From Adineta steineri (lineage: Eukaryota; Rotifera; Eurotatoria; Adinetida; Adinetidae), in assembly GCA_905250115.1 (NCBI GenBank), contig CAJNOI010000172.1, positions 99,129-163,128 of the forward strand: a DNA stretch of 64,000 nt, in the 5' to 3' direction. The position numbers and the translations under genes are program-made. Positions 31,772 through 42,825 of this stretch are shown piece by piece. Under the pieces are notes generated by a model. That model was not told the DNA's origin. It worked only from the letters and a program-made list of their open reading frames with translations, and did no database searches. Every line of letters starts with the position of its first letter. Position 1 is the stretch's first letter.

Positions 31772-34700
31772 ATGGAAAATAAAATAAATGGTGATGAGCA
31801 ACAAAATGATATTGAAAGTGAAGAGACTATAATTATTATTTGTTTTGATCCAAATAATGAATTTAATGATCATATAGAAGATTTAAAACAACAAATCAAT
31901 GATTCAGTTATATTTTATAGTGAACTCGAATTATGTATTAGTTTTATGAAATCAATTGAGAATGAAATAATCTTTCTGATTATTTCTCAACTTAATAATT
32001 TTAAGCAAATAAAAAATATTTTTTTATTTGATATATCAAACAATTCAAATGAATGTTTATCATTTGAAGATTCAAAAATATTTGGTATCTATGATAAATT
32101 TGATTTATTACTTACAGCAATTACAAAACAAATCAATTTAATTGAGACGAAAATGTGCCAATGCTGTTTTTTCGATCAAAATCAATATGAAAATAAAGAT
32201 TTATCAAAACAATCGAATAGTTTTCTATGGCATCAACTTTTTCCTGATGTTCTCTTACATTTATCATCTGATCAACAGTTTGAAAATGTAGATCAAAGTA
32301 TCTTAAAACAATTCCCTTGGATTAATGATTATGAGCCAAATGAAGCTGTACGATTGTTTATGAAATATCCATCAATTCGAGAAACAATTAACAAAGCTCT
32401 GAAAAATGAAGATATTAAACAACTTTATATGTTACGATATTTTCTCAGTGATTTAATACAAAATCTTCAATTCGGTAAAGAAAATCGAATTGTCTATCGA
32501 AGAATGTTTATATCTCGTAGTGAATTTAATCAAATACAAGAACATAATGGTAAACTTATTATGGTGAAAGAATTTCTAACAGCAAACACTGATCGATTAT
32601 CTTGTTACACATCATCAACAAAACAAATTTCAGTACTCTTTGAAATTGAATTGAACAAAAATTCAATCTTTGCTGATCATACGTTATCTAATCAAGAAAC
32701 AGTTCTATTGGATTTAAATTCAACTTTTCGAATAGATAATATTCAACAACAGAATGATCAATTATGGATTATTAAATTAATTTCAGTTAATGATGGACAA
32801 ATAATTAAACAAAAATATATTGATGGTACACGTCGTCAATTTCAAGATTTAAGTATTTCAATTATTTTTGGTAAATTAATTTGTGATATGAGTCAACGGA
32901 ATCAATCACAGGCATATTTTGAATATTTATTAAGTAATTATTCACATACGGAAGATTTAGCATGGATTGAACATGGTCTTGGTCAAGCTCATCATTGGAA
33001 AGGAGAATGGAATGAATCAAGAATATATTATGATCGTTCGTATGAACGAATGATGAAAAACGAACCAGTTCGTATCAAAGATTCGGCTGTTATACTGTCT
33101 GCTATTGGTGAAATATTATATTTACAAGGAAAAATGGAAGAATCCTACGAATTTCATCAAAAAGCATTAGCAATTCGAATGAAATATTATTCTCCTTATC
33201 ATCCACATATTGCTATTAGTTTATACAATATTGGTTTGATCTTTCGAATAAGACAAAAACAGGATGAAGCATTAGTCTTTTTTCAACAAGCATTATTAAT
33301 TCAAGAGAAATACTATGATTCATTTCATGTAGATATTAGTACAAGTTTAACTCAGATTGCGTTCTATTTAACGAATGAAAAAATATATGACGAAGTTCTT
33401 AGTTGTCATCAACGAGCTCTATTAATATACGAAAAATATTACCCATTAGGTCATGTATCGGTTGCATTTACTCTTGGTTGTATGAGTTCTCTGTTTTATG
33501 AGCAAGACAAGTACAACGAAAGTTTTACTCTTATTCAACAGGCAATGATAATGCAGAAAAGATTTTATCCAAATGGTCATATTGATATAGCGATGAGCTT
33601 GCTCGATATGGGAAACTTAGAGTATTACAGAAAAAATTATGATAAATCATTAAAAATGTATGATCAAGGACTGTTGATGCTTAGAAAATTTAATTTATCT
33701 AATCACATATTGGCTGTTGCTCTTTTGGCGAATATTGGTGACACACAACTAGATGAAAAAAATGATTGTGATAAAGCTTTAGATTATCATCAACAAGCTC
33801 TTAACATACTCGAAAAATATTATCCGTCATATCTGGCTCGTATTGCTATCATTCTTAATAGTATGGGTCGTGTTTTCTATAGACAACGGAAACTTGATAA
33901 AGCACTGGATTTCTATCATCGATCAATAAACCTACTCAAAGAATATTATTCACCTAATCATGTTGAAACAATTTCCTTTTTACGAAACTATGATAATATA
34001 TTGGAAAATGAAGAATTCATTAAACATCACGAACAAGTGTTAATATCTCGAAAGGAAAACGGTACCACACAAGGTAATACTTGCATCGGAAGCAGTTTCA
34101 ATAAAGTTAGTCATATATGTCTCAAACAAAATCAATTTAGTGAAGCTTTTGATTTCGCTCAACAATCAATAACGTTTACAGAAAAATCTAATCCAACCGA
34201 TTATACAAGGATTGCTGATAATCTTAGCAATATGAGTGAAGCTTTAATGTATCAAAATAAATTTGATGAAGCATTTGATTTCGAACAGAAAGCATTAAAT
34301 ATTCTAAAAATTCGTTGTACTACCAAAATTATCAAAATTATTGAGAGTTTAAATCAAATGGGTGATCTTCAACGAAAACAAGAGAAAAATTCTCCACATA
34401 TCAAAGCAGATATTCCATTTACTCTTATGAGTCTTGGTATTATTAAATATAATCAGAGAAAATTTGATGAATTTTTGAATTATTATTATCGAGCAGCAAA
34501 TATGCTCAAAGAATTTTATTCGACTGACTATAGTCAAATAATTCATAGTCTCAATTGGGTTGCATTTATTTATTATAAGAAACAATCTTATGATCGTGCA
34601 ATTGAATTTTATGAACAATGCTTAAGAATTGATGAAGCTAATTCTATTCCAGAACAGTTAACTATGGATAGATTTCTCAAAGAATTAAGTGATATAAAAC

Positions 34701-34915
34701 GAATTCAGCTTCAGTATGAAAGTTCCCTAGCATACGAACTAAACTGTTTGTTAATACGTGAAAAAGTTCTACCACCCAATCATCAAGATATTGGTAAAAG
34801 TTTAAATAATATAGGTTTATGTTATGAACATCTTAATCAACGTAAATTGGCACTTGATTATTATAAACGAGCATTAGTCGTTTATGAACAATGTCCATTA
34901 GCTACGCATCGTTGA
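31772..34915 (+). CDS. ADP-ribosyltransferase-like domain fused to kinesin-light-chain TPRs
   Basis: Intronless, 1047 residues from the ATG at 31772. An upstream in-frame ATG at 31703 would add a hydrophobic, TATA-derived stretch and is less likely. Residues about 190-345 match the NAD:arginine ADP-ribosyltransferase (ART) fold: VYRRM at 241-245, then KLIMVKEFLTAN at about 261-272, VLFEIEL, then NQETVLLDLNSTFRI at about 307-321. Residues about 365-1045 are repeated 42-residue TPRs of kinesin-light-chain type (ALVFFQQALLIQEKYY, KALDYHQQALNILEKYY). The ART active site is altered: the STS motif reads TAN (270-272) and the ExE motif reads QET (308-310). TPRs bind partner peptides. The ART part is therefore probably a binding or regulatory module. 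Confidence 0.85.
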   Translation: MENKINGDEQQNDIESEETIIIICFDPNNEFNDHIEDLKQQINDSVIFYSELELCISFMKSIENEIIFLIISQLNNFKQIKNIFLFDISNNSNECLSFEDSKIFGIYDKFDLLLTAITKQINLIETKMCQCCFFDQNQYENKDLSKQSNSFLWHQLFPDVLLHLSSDQQFENVDQSILKQFPWINDYEPNEAVRLFMKYPSIRETINKALKNEDIKQLYMLRYFLSDLIQNLQFGKENRIVYRRMFISRSEFNQIQEHNGKLIMVKEFLTANTDRLSCYTSSTKQISVLFEIELNKNSIFADHTLSNQETVLLDLNSTFRIDNIQQQNDQLWIIKLISVNDGQIIKQKYIDGTRRQFQDLSISIIFGKLICDMSQRNQSQAYFEYLLSNYSHTEDLAWIEHGLGQAHHWKGEWNESRIYYDRSYERMMKNEPVRIKDSAVILSAIGEILYLQGKMEESYEFHQKALAIRMKYYSPYHPHIAISLYNIGLIFRIRQKQDEALVFFQQALLIQEKYYDSFHVDISTSLTQIAFYLTNEKIYDEVLSCHQRALLIYEKYYPLGHVSVAFTLGCMSSLFYEQDKYNESFTLIQQAMIMQKRFYPNGHIDIAMSLLDMGNLEYYRKNYDKSLKMYDQGLLMLRKFNLSNHILAVALLANIGDTQLDEKNDCDKALDYHQQALNILEKYYPSYLARIAIILNSMGRVFYRQRKLDKALDFYHRSINLLKEYYSPNHVETISFLRNYDNILENEEFIKHHEQVLISRKENGTTQGNTCIGSSFNKVSHICLKQNQFSEAFDFAQQSITFTEKSNPTDYTRIADNLSNMSEALMYQNKFDEAFDFEQKALNILKIRCTTKIIKIIESLNQMGDLQRKQEKNSPHIKADIPFTLMSLGIIKYNQRKFDEFLNYYYRAANMLKEFYSTDYSQIIHSLNWVAFIYYKKQSYDRAIEFYEQCLRIDEANSIPEQLTMDRFLKELSDIKRIQLQYESSLAYELNCLLIREKVLPPNHQDIGKSLNNIGLCYEHLNQRKLALDYYKRALVVYEQCPLATHR

Positions 34916-35072
34916 TGGCCTATAGAATTGAAAATTGAGAAACTTTCCACAGAAATGAATCAGTTCAACATTTAAATCTTCTGGATATGTTCAAAACAAC
35001 GATAATAAAACAATACAGACATTAAGAAGGAATCTGGTTAAATAAATTTAATAAAAGTCATGAGATTTTATA

Positions 35073-35132
35073 TTGAGGATGTGAAAATGGGTATGGGTAC
35101 TGTCTATTCTTTTGAATCCACACCCGCACCCT
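35073..35132. repeat. Short telomere-like foldback
   Basis: TTGAGGATGTGAAAATGGGT ... ATCCACACCCGCACCCTA, in the 249-bp convergent gap between the TPR and LamG stop codons, 32 bases from the LamG stop. Confidence 0.65.
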
Positions 35133-35164
35133 AGTCATAGTCTTCATGGATTGGTTTATAAGTT

Positions 35165-37869
35165 TCAACTAAACGCGTATAAGGTGCATACATCACTTGC
35201 TGTCACTTCACGACTGTATACTCGAAAGTCATCCACAGCACCTTCAAATGCACCTGGCAATACTTGATTGCCTGGAACTGCGGAACAGCTTATACAGCCG
35301 TTCAAACAGCCACCTAGTGTCACATAATTAACCCAACTCGAAGCAGTCTGATAAGTTGCTGCTGCTATTGATCCAACTAGAATATTATTGATATACAATC
35401 GAAGTCCATTTGTTGAACTCCACGTCTGAACAATGTGAGTAAAATCGGTCAGTGACAGACTTGAATATGATATTGCTACGTAACTAGTATTTGTCATTAT
35501 TTGAACTATTAATGAACCATTCGATGAGAAGCCGATAAAAGGAGCACAAAAACCGATGCCGGAACTATTGGTCGATACGTGTATGATTGTCCCCGCAAGT
35601 GACTGTGGCTTCACCCACAGAGAAAAGCTGAATGGCTGATTGGCTATGCTGAGAGCAAGAAAACCTGATGCTTGGAAGAACGAGGAGGAGATGCCCATGA
35701 ATGAAATAGCTTGTAGAGTTCGACCACTAACCAGACTATAATTTGAAGCGAAAGATGAAACTGAATTTGGCCCCAGATCAAGCAGTGGTGAACTTTCATC
35801 GAAGCTGAAACGAGCAGCCAAGGTGGCCTGTTCCAAAATTTCACACGCAGACTTTAGTCGACCACTAACGGACAGCTCGTCAATATAACCCTGCAATCAA
35901 CGAAATTATTCATATTTTAATTTAGTTAAACTTAGCATTGAAAAAATCAAACTCATCTGTTTGTTTTCGAAAGAAAGTCTCTATTTTTATACCTAAGATG
36001 CAAAGCCTACGGGCTCTACAATACCTGATCGATAATTTGAAGAAATAAGATCAATTTCTATGCTAAAATGGATCCAGCCTGATGATGTCTTTTCAGACGT
36101 TGAAACAGAATGTTTCTTAAATTGGGTGTGAAAATATTATCCTTCGGTATAGTAACATAGATAATCGAATGTTTTAGTACAAACCTGAAACGTATTGACA
36201 GACGGTGTCAAAATAGGAATATTGCCAATCAGAAAGCTGCCACTGGTTGCTTTAAACCCTGAAGAGGTTGAGCCTCCTGAAAGAAAAATTCCATTGCGGT
36301 AGACTGACAGCGTTCGATTTGTGGCATCATATACGAAAGCTGCATGCATCCAAATATTGGTCAAAGTGGCTGGTGTATAGGTATTGACATCATCAAAATA
36401 AAGACCAAAGTAAAGTGGGTAAATCGAGTTCGTCAGACGAAGTGTCATATGCAGACATTGATCGGGTCCTGTTGTAGGACAGAGACCACAAATACTTTGA
36501 TGGTCTGAGTTAGTCAGACCAGTTGGATAAATCCAAGCATCTATAGAAAAGCTTGTATTTGCCAAAGGAATGTACGAAGTCGACACCATTTGATTAGAAT
36601 TAGCGACGAATGAAATGGCTTGACCAACGTAACCTTGAACGAATGCAAGACTAGGACTGCCTGTTGCAACGCCATTATGCATAGTGGTGTCATCAGAATA
36701 GTTGTTTTCAAAATGCCGTTTAGCCAAGATTGACGCTGTAGATAACCAAGTTTGATTGAGACAAGTAGTGTTACATATGGGTAGAGTCGTTGTTGCACCT
36801 TATAAATATCATCATCATTTTTTAATCATCAAAATACATACATTACTTACTCGTTGATGTACTGGTGCTTGTTGTACTTGCTGAAAGTTACATAATAATA
36901 TTTCAACATCTAAATGAAAATCTTACTTGTAGTTGTAGTGGTTTGAGAAGTAGTCGATGTGCCTAGAATTTATCATAAGCTAAGATGTTTATCACCAGTT
37001 GAGCAAGTTTTCCTTACTTATACTTGTCGTACTCGTACTTGTTGCACTGGTACTAGTACTTGTCGTACTGGTACTCATTGTTGATGCTGTTTGAGAATAA
37101 AGTCATGTAAAGAAATGTATTTAGAAACAATAAAACGTCTACTTGTATTTATCTTTGAAGTGATATTGTGTATCATCTCATGGATTCAGCCCAATATCAG
37201 ATCACACTCTGAGCATTCTTTTTTATTGAAACTCTCTGCACAAATCTTAAGTTTTCAATAGAACTAACTGTATTTATACATAAAAACCAGATGAGCATTT
37301 TCTAATGTCATATAGGCGACAAAAATCAGATTACCGAAGAATTATGCTTTCGATAAACTATTATCCATAATGATAATAGGAGAATGATATACGTAATATT
37401 TTCAATGGATCATTCACTTATAATGGTTTTTTGTCTAATTACTGACAATTTCTTAATTGATTAACAAAGTCAATAGTTATCATTTATATCTCATCATAGG
37501 TTATTATGCAACTAAAAACTGTACTTAATTATCTTTTTATTCCATTTGATGAACAAAAAGATAAAATAATCAAGATGAAGACAATAAGTTTAATTGTTAC
37601 ATACTTAATGTTTCTGTCGCTGTTGTTTTTGATGTCAACCAGAATGTGAGTACAATAGCTAAACCTATTGCAGCGACTAATGATCCAACAATACAACATC
37701 TAAAACACCAATACCAGGCAAAGGACGTCTTCTTTCGATCAACTCTATCATCATCATCATCATCTGTCCAAACAATACGTTCGATCGGTGAATGACTTCC
37801 ATGTGTGGTCGATACTGGATCCGATGACCAGTCAGAGTATTGTCGATATGTTATTATATACAATGTCAA
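35165..37869 (-). CDS. Single-pass membrane protein with two LamG-like domains, six exons
   Basis: Predicted exons in transcript order: 37605-37869, 37018-37086, 36927-36962, 36851-36880, 36185-36798, 35165-35890; 579 residues. Introns are 518, 55, 46, 52 and 294 bp. The first four are phase 1 and the last is phase 0. Residues 1-57 are cytosolic (acidic DDDDDD then basic). A membrane segment at 58-79 is followed by a Ser/Thr-rich stalk at 81-133 built from three tiny exons (69, 36, 30 nt). Residues about 145-335 and 365-575 are concanavalin A-like (LamG-3 type) domains: FSIDAWIYPT with WMHAAFVYD, and FSFSLWVKP with HIVQTWSS. Type II orientation. Likely a surface glycan- or ligand-binding protein. 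Confidence 0.85.
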
Positions 37870-37920
37870 TGAATTGGTCGCTAATTTCGATCTGAATTGA
37901 ATAAAGTAAAACTATGTATA

Positions 37921-37929
37921 TTTTATATA
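37921..37929 (-). promoter_or_regulatory. TATA box of LamG gene
   Basis: On the minus strand CTATATAAAA lies about 55 bases before the start codon at 37869. Confidence 0.5.
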
Positions 37930-39250
37930 GTAAAAATAATCAATAATGACTTCATTTCAACGGCTTCGGACATATAATGTAAATTTCATATTTTGAGTAA
38001 ACACAATTCATCCATCTAATCAAAAGATTGGTCTAGAGAATAGAAAAAAAAGTGTAACAGACTGTGTATTTGATTGAGAAATTCATTGTTTATTAGAGAT
38101 GGATGAATTGTATATCACAATTGGAAGGCAGGTGAAGACGAAGTAGTTTTGCTCTATTAATTAAATTCGCAAGTAGGAATTTTAAAAAGTAAACATATTT
38201 TGACAAAACTGGATGTTATTAAATACCGATACAAATTAATACTTAAGTCCAAGATTTTACTTATTCTAATTAATTTATGAATATTTCTAAATTTAATGTA
38301 AGTTAATTATTTGACTGAATACAACGAATTGATTGTATTCTTTTATTGAGCACGTCAAATATGCAACAGAACGAAACAAAAAATAAAGCGTATATTTTCA
38401 TATTTGTGCTTCATTATTTTATTTCTTTTCGTCGTATTTTCTACATTAATATTTACAATAAAATCTTTTTATTTGATTATTGTTACTTATGAATAATTAT
38501 TTGAATTTGCTTGCATTTAATTATTTTACATATTTAATAAAAAATTCCATATTGACGAGAAAAGAAAAGAATTCGTTGTGTTTAATCTTTTCTTTTCTAC
38601 ATATGAAACAATATTTGCATATATCTTCAGGGTGGGTGGGTGTGGATCAGGATAAAGTGAATACCCACAGTCTCAAGTTGAATTAGACATAGAATCGATC
38701 AGTTAGACGTGTATAAAGCCAAATATAATGTTACAGTCATTCTACTATAATAAGAAGTTTCAAGTATACCTCACTATACTTTCACTGATGAACTTGATAA
38801 AGTAGAAAATACGGGTAGCATGTTTTTGAAACAATACTATTTGATTATTTGAAGAAAAATGCTTCGGTTTACATTCAACATGTTTTATCCAAGACAATCA
38901 GCCAGACTCGCTCTTGATATACCTCATTTGTATAACAAAAAGTAAAAATAGAACAATTTGGTTTATTATTACACAGCATAAAACTGAACTTATCGAAGTT
39001 TTAATTCTCTTTGTAGTAACAATGGTATGTCGCGCAAAGTTTAGTTGCACTGGCTCTTACAGGAACCATATGTGTAAAGAACAAACAAATACATTTTCTT
39101 CTTTATTATTACAAAACCATTTTGTAACTGAATTGACCAATTGAGAAGAACAATATTTTCCTTATCTACTAAATAATTTTATTTTGAAAAAAACTAGCTA
39201 TTCATACCCATTCTATCCAGGTACACATGGAAGTGAGAGATAGGTGAACA
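37930..39250. other. Intergenic with foldback and duplicated flank
   Basis: Contains the foldback 38624-38679. The DNA from about 39000 to 39250 belongs to the 3' flank of Cys-rich copy 2, including a degraded match to 2107-2150. A coding-like run near 38820-38900 (ETILFDYLKKNASVYIQHVL in one frame) has no start or partner. Confidence 0.4.
38624..38679. repeat. Short telomere-like foldback
   Basis: TCTTCAGGGTGGGTGGGTGT ... ATACCCACAGTCTCAAG. The left arm has GGGTGGGTGGGTGTGG, the most G-rich arm in the window. Confidence 0.6.
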
Positions 39251-39472
39251 AAACAAAGAAGATGATGTAGTACATCTTCTTTCTAACTATGTAAGAAGTA
39301 AATGAAAATGGAGAACAAAATAAGAAAAAGAAAGAAGATGAGAACTTCAATATATTCTCATGGATGACAGAAAGGAGAGAGAAAAAAAATAATACGAATA
39401 TTATTAGTGTTCTCTAACATGTGTACATTAGATATTAAATGAGTTCATAGGAAAAGATCAAAAATGTTAATG

Positions 39473-39766
39473 TTAACAACAGCAAACTTTGGCGCATGAT
39501 CGTTTAACGGTGACGGTTTTCTTTCTGATAACTTTGCAACATGGTTTGCAGCAGCATACAGTTTTACGTACACAACAGCATGGACCACAGCAGCAATTGC
39601 AGCATGGATCACAACAGCAATCAGAGCAAGGATCACAACAAGAGCAACAACACGGATCACAGCATGAACTACAACATGATTTACAGCACGAGCCACAACC
39701 ACAGCCGCAACCACATCCACATCCACAACCGCAACCGCAACCGCATCCACATCCACAGCCTGGCAT
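39473..39766 (-). CDS. Cys/Gly-rich small protein, copy 2
   Basis: 97 residues from the ATG at 39766. It has the same plan as copy 1 (MPG, Cys-Gly tract, CC-blocks, KVIRKKTVTVKRSCAKVCCC tail). It is the most diverged of the three and lies in the opposite orientation. The middle has CSDCCCDPCCNCCCGPCC instead of the copy-1 arrangement. Homology to the other copies extends over roughly 1 kb (about 39250-40235), so a whole gene with promoter was duplicated. Confidence 0.75.
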   Translation of the reverse strand: MPGCGCGCGCGCGCGCGCGCGCGCGSCCKSCCSSCCDPCCCSCCDPCSDCCCDPCCNCCCGPCCCVRKTVCCCKPCCKVIRKKTVTVKRSCAKVCCC

Positions 39767-39845
39767 ATTAATAGTAATAATGTAGTATAAAATAAAATTA
39801 GAGTACGATAAGAACTGGTTTGTGAAACTATGAAAATAAGTGTGT

Positions 39846-39855
39846 GTATATATAT
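39846..39855 (-). promoter_or_regulatory. TATA box of Cys-rich gene copy 2
   Basis: TATATATA about 80 bases before the start codon, at the position matching copies 1 and 3. Confidence 0.5.
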
Positions 39856-40915
39856 GTACAGAGCTAGAGAAACGAATAAAATTGTTTTCAGTCAATAAAA
39901 CAATTAACTACTGTCCTCACATGACAATAACTTAGATACACATGTGATAGAAAAATATATAGGGAAATATAAGTAGCAATTTGTCACTATTCATGCAATA
40001 CAACAAAAATATGAAATTCACACTTATTACCAACGTTTTTCCTTTTGATTTGTTTTGATAGTGTAGAAAACATCTAAATTTAATTGCACTTTGATTTTGT
40101 GACCACAACTCTAAAAGGGTAAAAGTCATTTCATACACTTTTTTTAATAAAAACATTGCTAATCAGAAAAAACAAACTACATATTTTTGATGAAATATAT
40201 TGATTCTCACGTTCTAGTACACACGCATACTGTAATATCATCAAATTACATGAATATCATAATACAATGCAACATAAGAGAGAGCAGTAAGAAAAATACA
40301 TAATATACAGATGCAATAACAATAAGAACAATAGTAATTTCATGTATCAGTTATCTATCCAGAGGGTGTGGGTGTGATATAGATACTGTATTCACCTACC
40401 ATCCACATCCACACCCTCAAAATGCTTTGTTAGGTTGTAACGCTGAGCTTAGCTTCATTTAAAAACCTTTCCGAGCTTTCTAGCATTCAAAATAGTGGAG
40501 AAATCTTTGAAATATTGATAGATAAAACATAAAAAAACACTTTCAAGAAATATGCAAAACAAGTTTTTACTTTGATTATCGGAGATTTTTTCTTGAAAAG
40601 TTGGTTTAGAGATAAATTCAAATAGTTTCAATAATCAGAGTTTTTCAAAAAATTATTTGGTATAGGTTTTTCAGAAAATTCACTGAAAATTCGGTAAATT
40701 ATAGTCTATTCAGAAATGTGGATGATGGACTATCTAAATATGGATGAATCTCAAAATCGGTATTATTGAAGAGAAAATTGTTTTTTTGAACCGGGGGAGG
40801 CCTTGAAGAAATCAATAGAAGAATTTTAGGCAGATTGGTTTTGCTTTCTAGTTGATAGAAATAGATGACAAACGAGAATATCTAAATTTTGTCAATTCCT
40901 TAAAAATAATTTACA
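39856..40915. other. 5' flank of copy 2, then intergenic
   Basis: 39856-40235 aligns with the upstream regions of the other two Cys-rich genes. It includes the shared words TTAGATGTTTTC and GTGTGAATTTCATATTTTTG on the minus strand. Beyond 40235 there is one foldback and otherwise no recognised feature. Confidence 0.5.
40361..40420. repeat. Short telomere-like foldback
   Basis: AGAGGGTGTGGGTGTGATAT ... ATCCACATCCACACCCTCAA. The arms are almost perfect complements, one of the best-preserved copies. Confidence 0.7.
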
Positions 40916-41419
40916 ATGTATGACATCCTACTAATCGAAGCATTTTATGAGGGTTCTCATCGTACATTATCTCCAGATTCAATTTTAATAATGTTGCCAG
41001 GTACAAAATGGACATGATGTGCAAGATGTTCATCATTAACTCTTTCAAATTTAATACTTAAAACTGAAAATAATTCATTTTATAATTTAAATACATTTCT
41101 TAATCGAATTTCGTCATCTAAAGCAAATATACAACACAAATTCGACAAACAATCGAAAGTAAATCACAAGTTTTATATTATCCATTAGAGAGGAATCATT
41201 AATACCAATGGAAGTAAATTATTTTCTTTAATCTAAATAACATTATAAATATTCTGAAACATTTTTTTCTATTATTTTTGAACTATGTGTTTCAATTTGG
41301 ATGGCAAAAAAAATAATGTTTTTAAGGAAAAATCTTTATAATTATTTGAAATCATTGTTGCTTTTACCAAAATAGGAATAGATGACAAGTTAAAAGTTTG
41401 TTCACTCTACTCTGAATTG
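40916..41419 (+). pseudogene. GTDC1: Decayed GTDC1 (tRNA-queuosine mannosyltransferase-like)
   Basis: Opens with MYDILLIEAFYEGSHRTL, matching the conserved start of GTDC1 (ILIIEAFYGGSHKQL type). It then reads LPGTKW followed by a TGA where the family has tryptophan, then CARCSSL. A gap of some 60-70 codons relative to the family follows, then NSFYNLNTFLNRI (family: FNSxFNMESFL), a frameshift, SKSQVLYYPL (family: KCQVLYFPI), and finally TKIGIDDKLKVCSLYSEL (family: KEKGIDFRLSVIGE). The motifs occur in the right order with stops, shift and deletions between them. I therefore call it a pseudogene. GTDC1 proteins are now known as mannosyltransferases acting on queuosine-tRNA. Nothing here suggests remaining function. 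Confidence 0.7.
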
Positions 41420-42825
41420 TAAACATCAAAATTCACTATTGTAGAAGGAAGATTATTGTCTTTTAACTGGAATTCGAATAAGATGAAAATTGATGAACGA
41501 TGAGCAGAAACGTTATCAAAACATTATGATCTGATTCATAGTTCAAAACTAATTAGCTGATAATGAAATCAGACGATTAGTTCACCAAGTTTTATTATAT
41601 TAAACACAAAAAAATAGAAAATGTAGAACATATTTCAAAAAGTTCATATCAATACGAACTAACCCTTTGTTTACGGAGCACACATATATATGTGTGTCGA
41701 ACTTTTGCACACATTATCGTCACTGTAATATTATTCAGATTCCATCGAAAAGACTCCTCTCCTTTTCTCTTATATTGGCAACATTATCACGTCATCGTCC
41801 CCGATAGTTATGTGTGTAACTACATGTTCTACTTCGTTCGAGTATATTCTGATGTATTGTCTTTCTTTTCTTTTTTAATGCGTTTTCTAGTATAAATAAT
41901 GATTCTCATAAAATCCAACAGGAAATATTGCATGAAGATCTTGTATAGTTTGTAGTCAAACAAGCAGATATGAGAAAAAGCATATCGATAGATGTCATCA
42001 GTGTGATAGGTTGTTTTGAAGGCTATCATACTCTGAAATACTTCTGAATACTTTTATGGGCTAATAAAATTTATTCGAGATTGTTTTGAAACGAAAAGCA
42101 AAAAAACCATAACTTAAGGATTAAACACAACGTTGAATAGCTGTATAGTTTGTAAAATAAATAGAAATGACGAAGAAAAAGTAAATCTATGTAGTGTTGT
42201 CTTCATATTTCAACAACACTTTTCCATAGATATTCTACACTAATCAGTTTAATTTTTTCTAGAGTGGCTTGAAATGATGAATTTAAGACTATTAATGAGA
42301 TAATTACTAAACGCAAAAAAAATATTAAATAGAAATTGTCTTATTGTTGATTCTTTTCCGTTAAAATACATTCAACATCTTCATTCTCATTCTCATTAGT
42401 TCATATATCTGTTATGATTATAGATTTTGTTTTAGATTATCTGTTGTTGTTATTTACAGGTATGTTCCTGTATATATCATTTATGAACGTACCTCAAAGT
42501 TTTCTAGTTAGTGAAATGTGCCAATAATCTTACATTCTAAATTCGATGAATACTACCAAAACAATTAAATATTATAAAAAACGACGCTATAAAACTAACA
42601 GGACTTTTGTTAATCCTAATGAATTAATCTACAAGAGTAAAAACACAAAAATATTCTTTTTTATTTCGGATGGAATATAAAAGTGTGTGATAATTCAATA
42701 AAAATATGGAAGGAAACAGTTCGCGGACGTGATATAATGATAATTCTTCTAACTAAAATGTTGTTTAGAATTTGAACTACTTGCAAGAAAAAGAATAAAA
42801 TCATTGAAAGTTAATTTGCTTGAAT
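41420..42825. other. Intergenic, no gene seen
   Basis: 41450-41560 may hold further remnants of the GTDC1 copy, but I cannot align it. The rest is AT-rich without repeats or convincing frames. Confidence 0.35.

Noticed and set aside
5584-40980. TGA read as tryptophan, suggested by TGA codons in the transposase and GTDC1 remnants
   Set aside because: Both sequences also have frameshifts and TAA/TAG stops, and intact genes here use TGG for Trp and TGA as stop (for example the TPR and GST genes).
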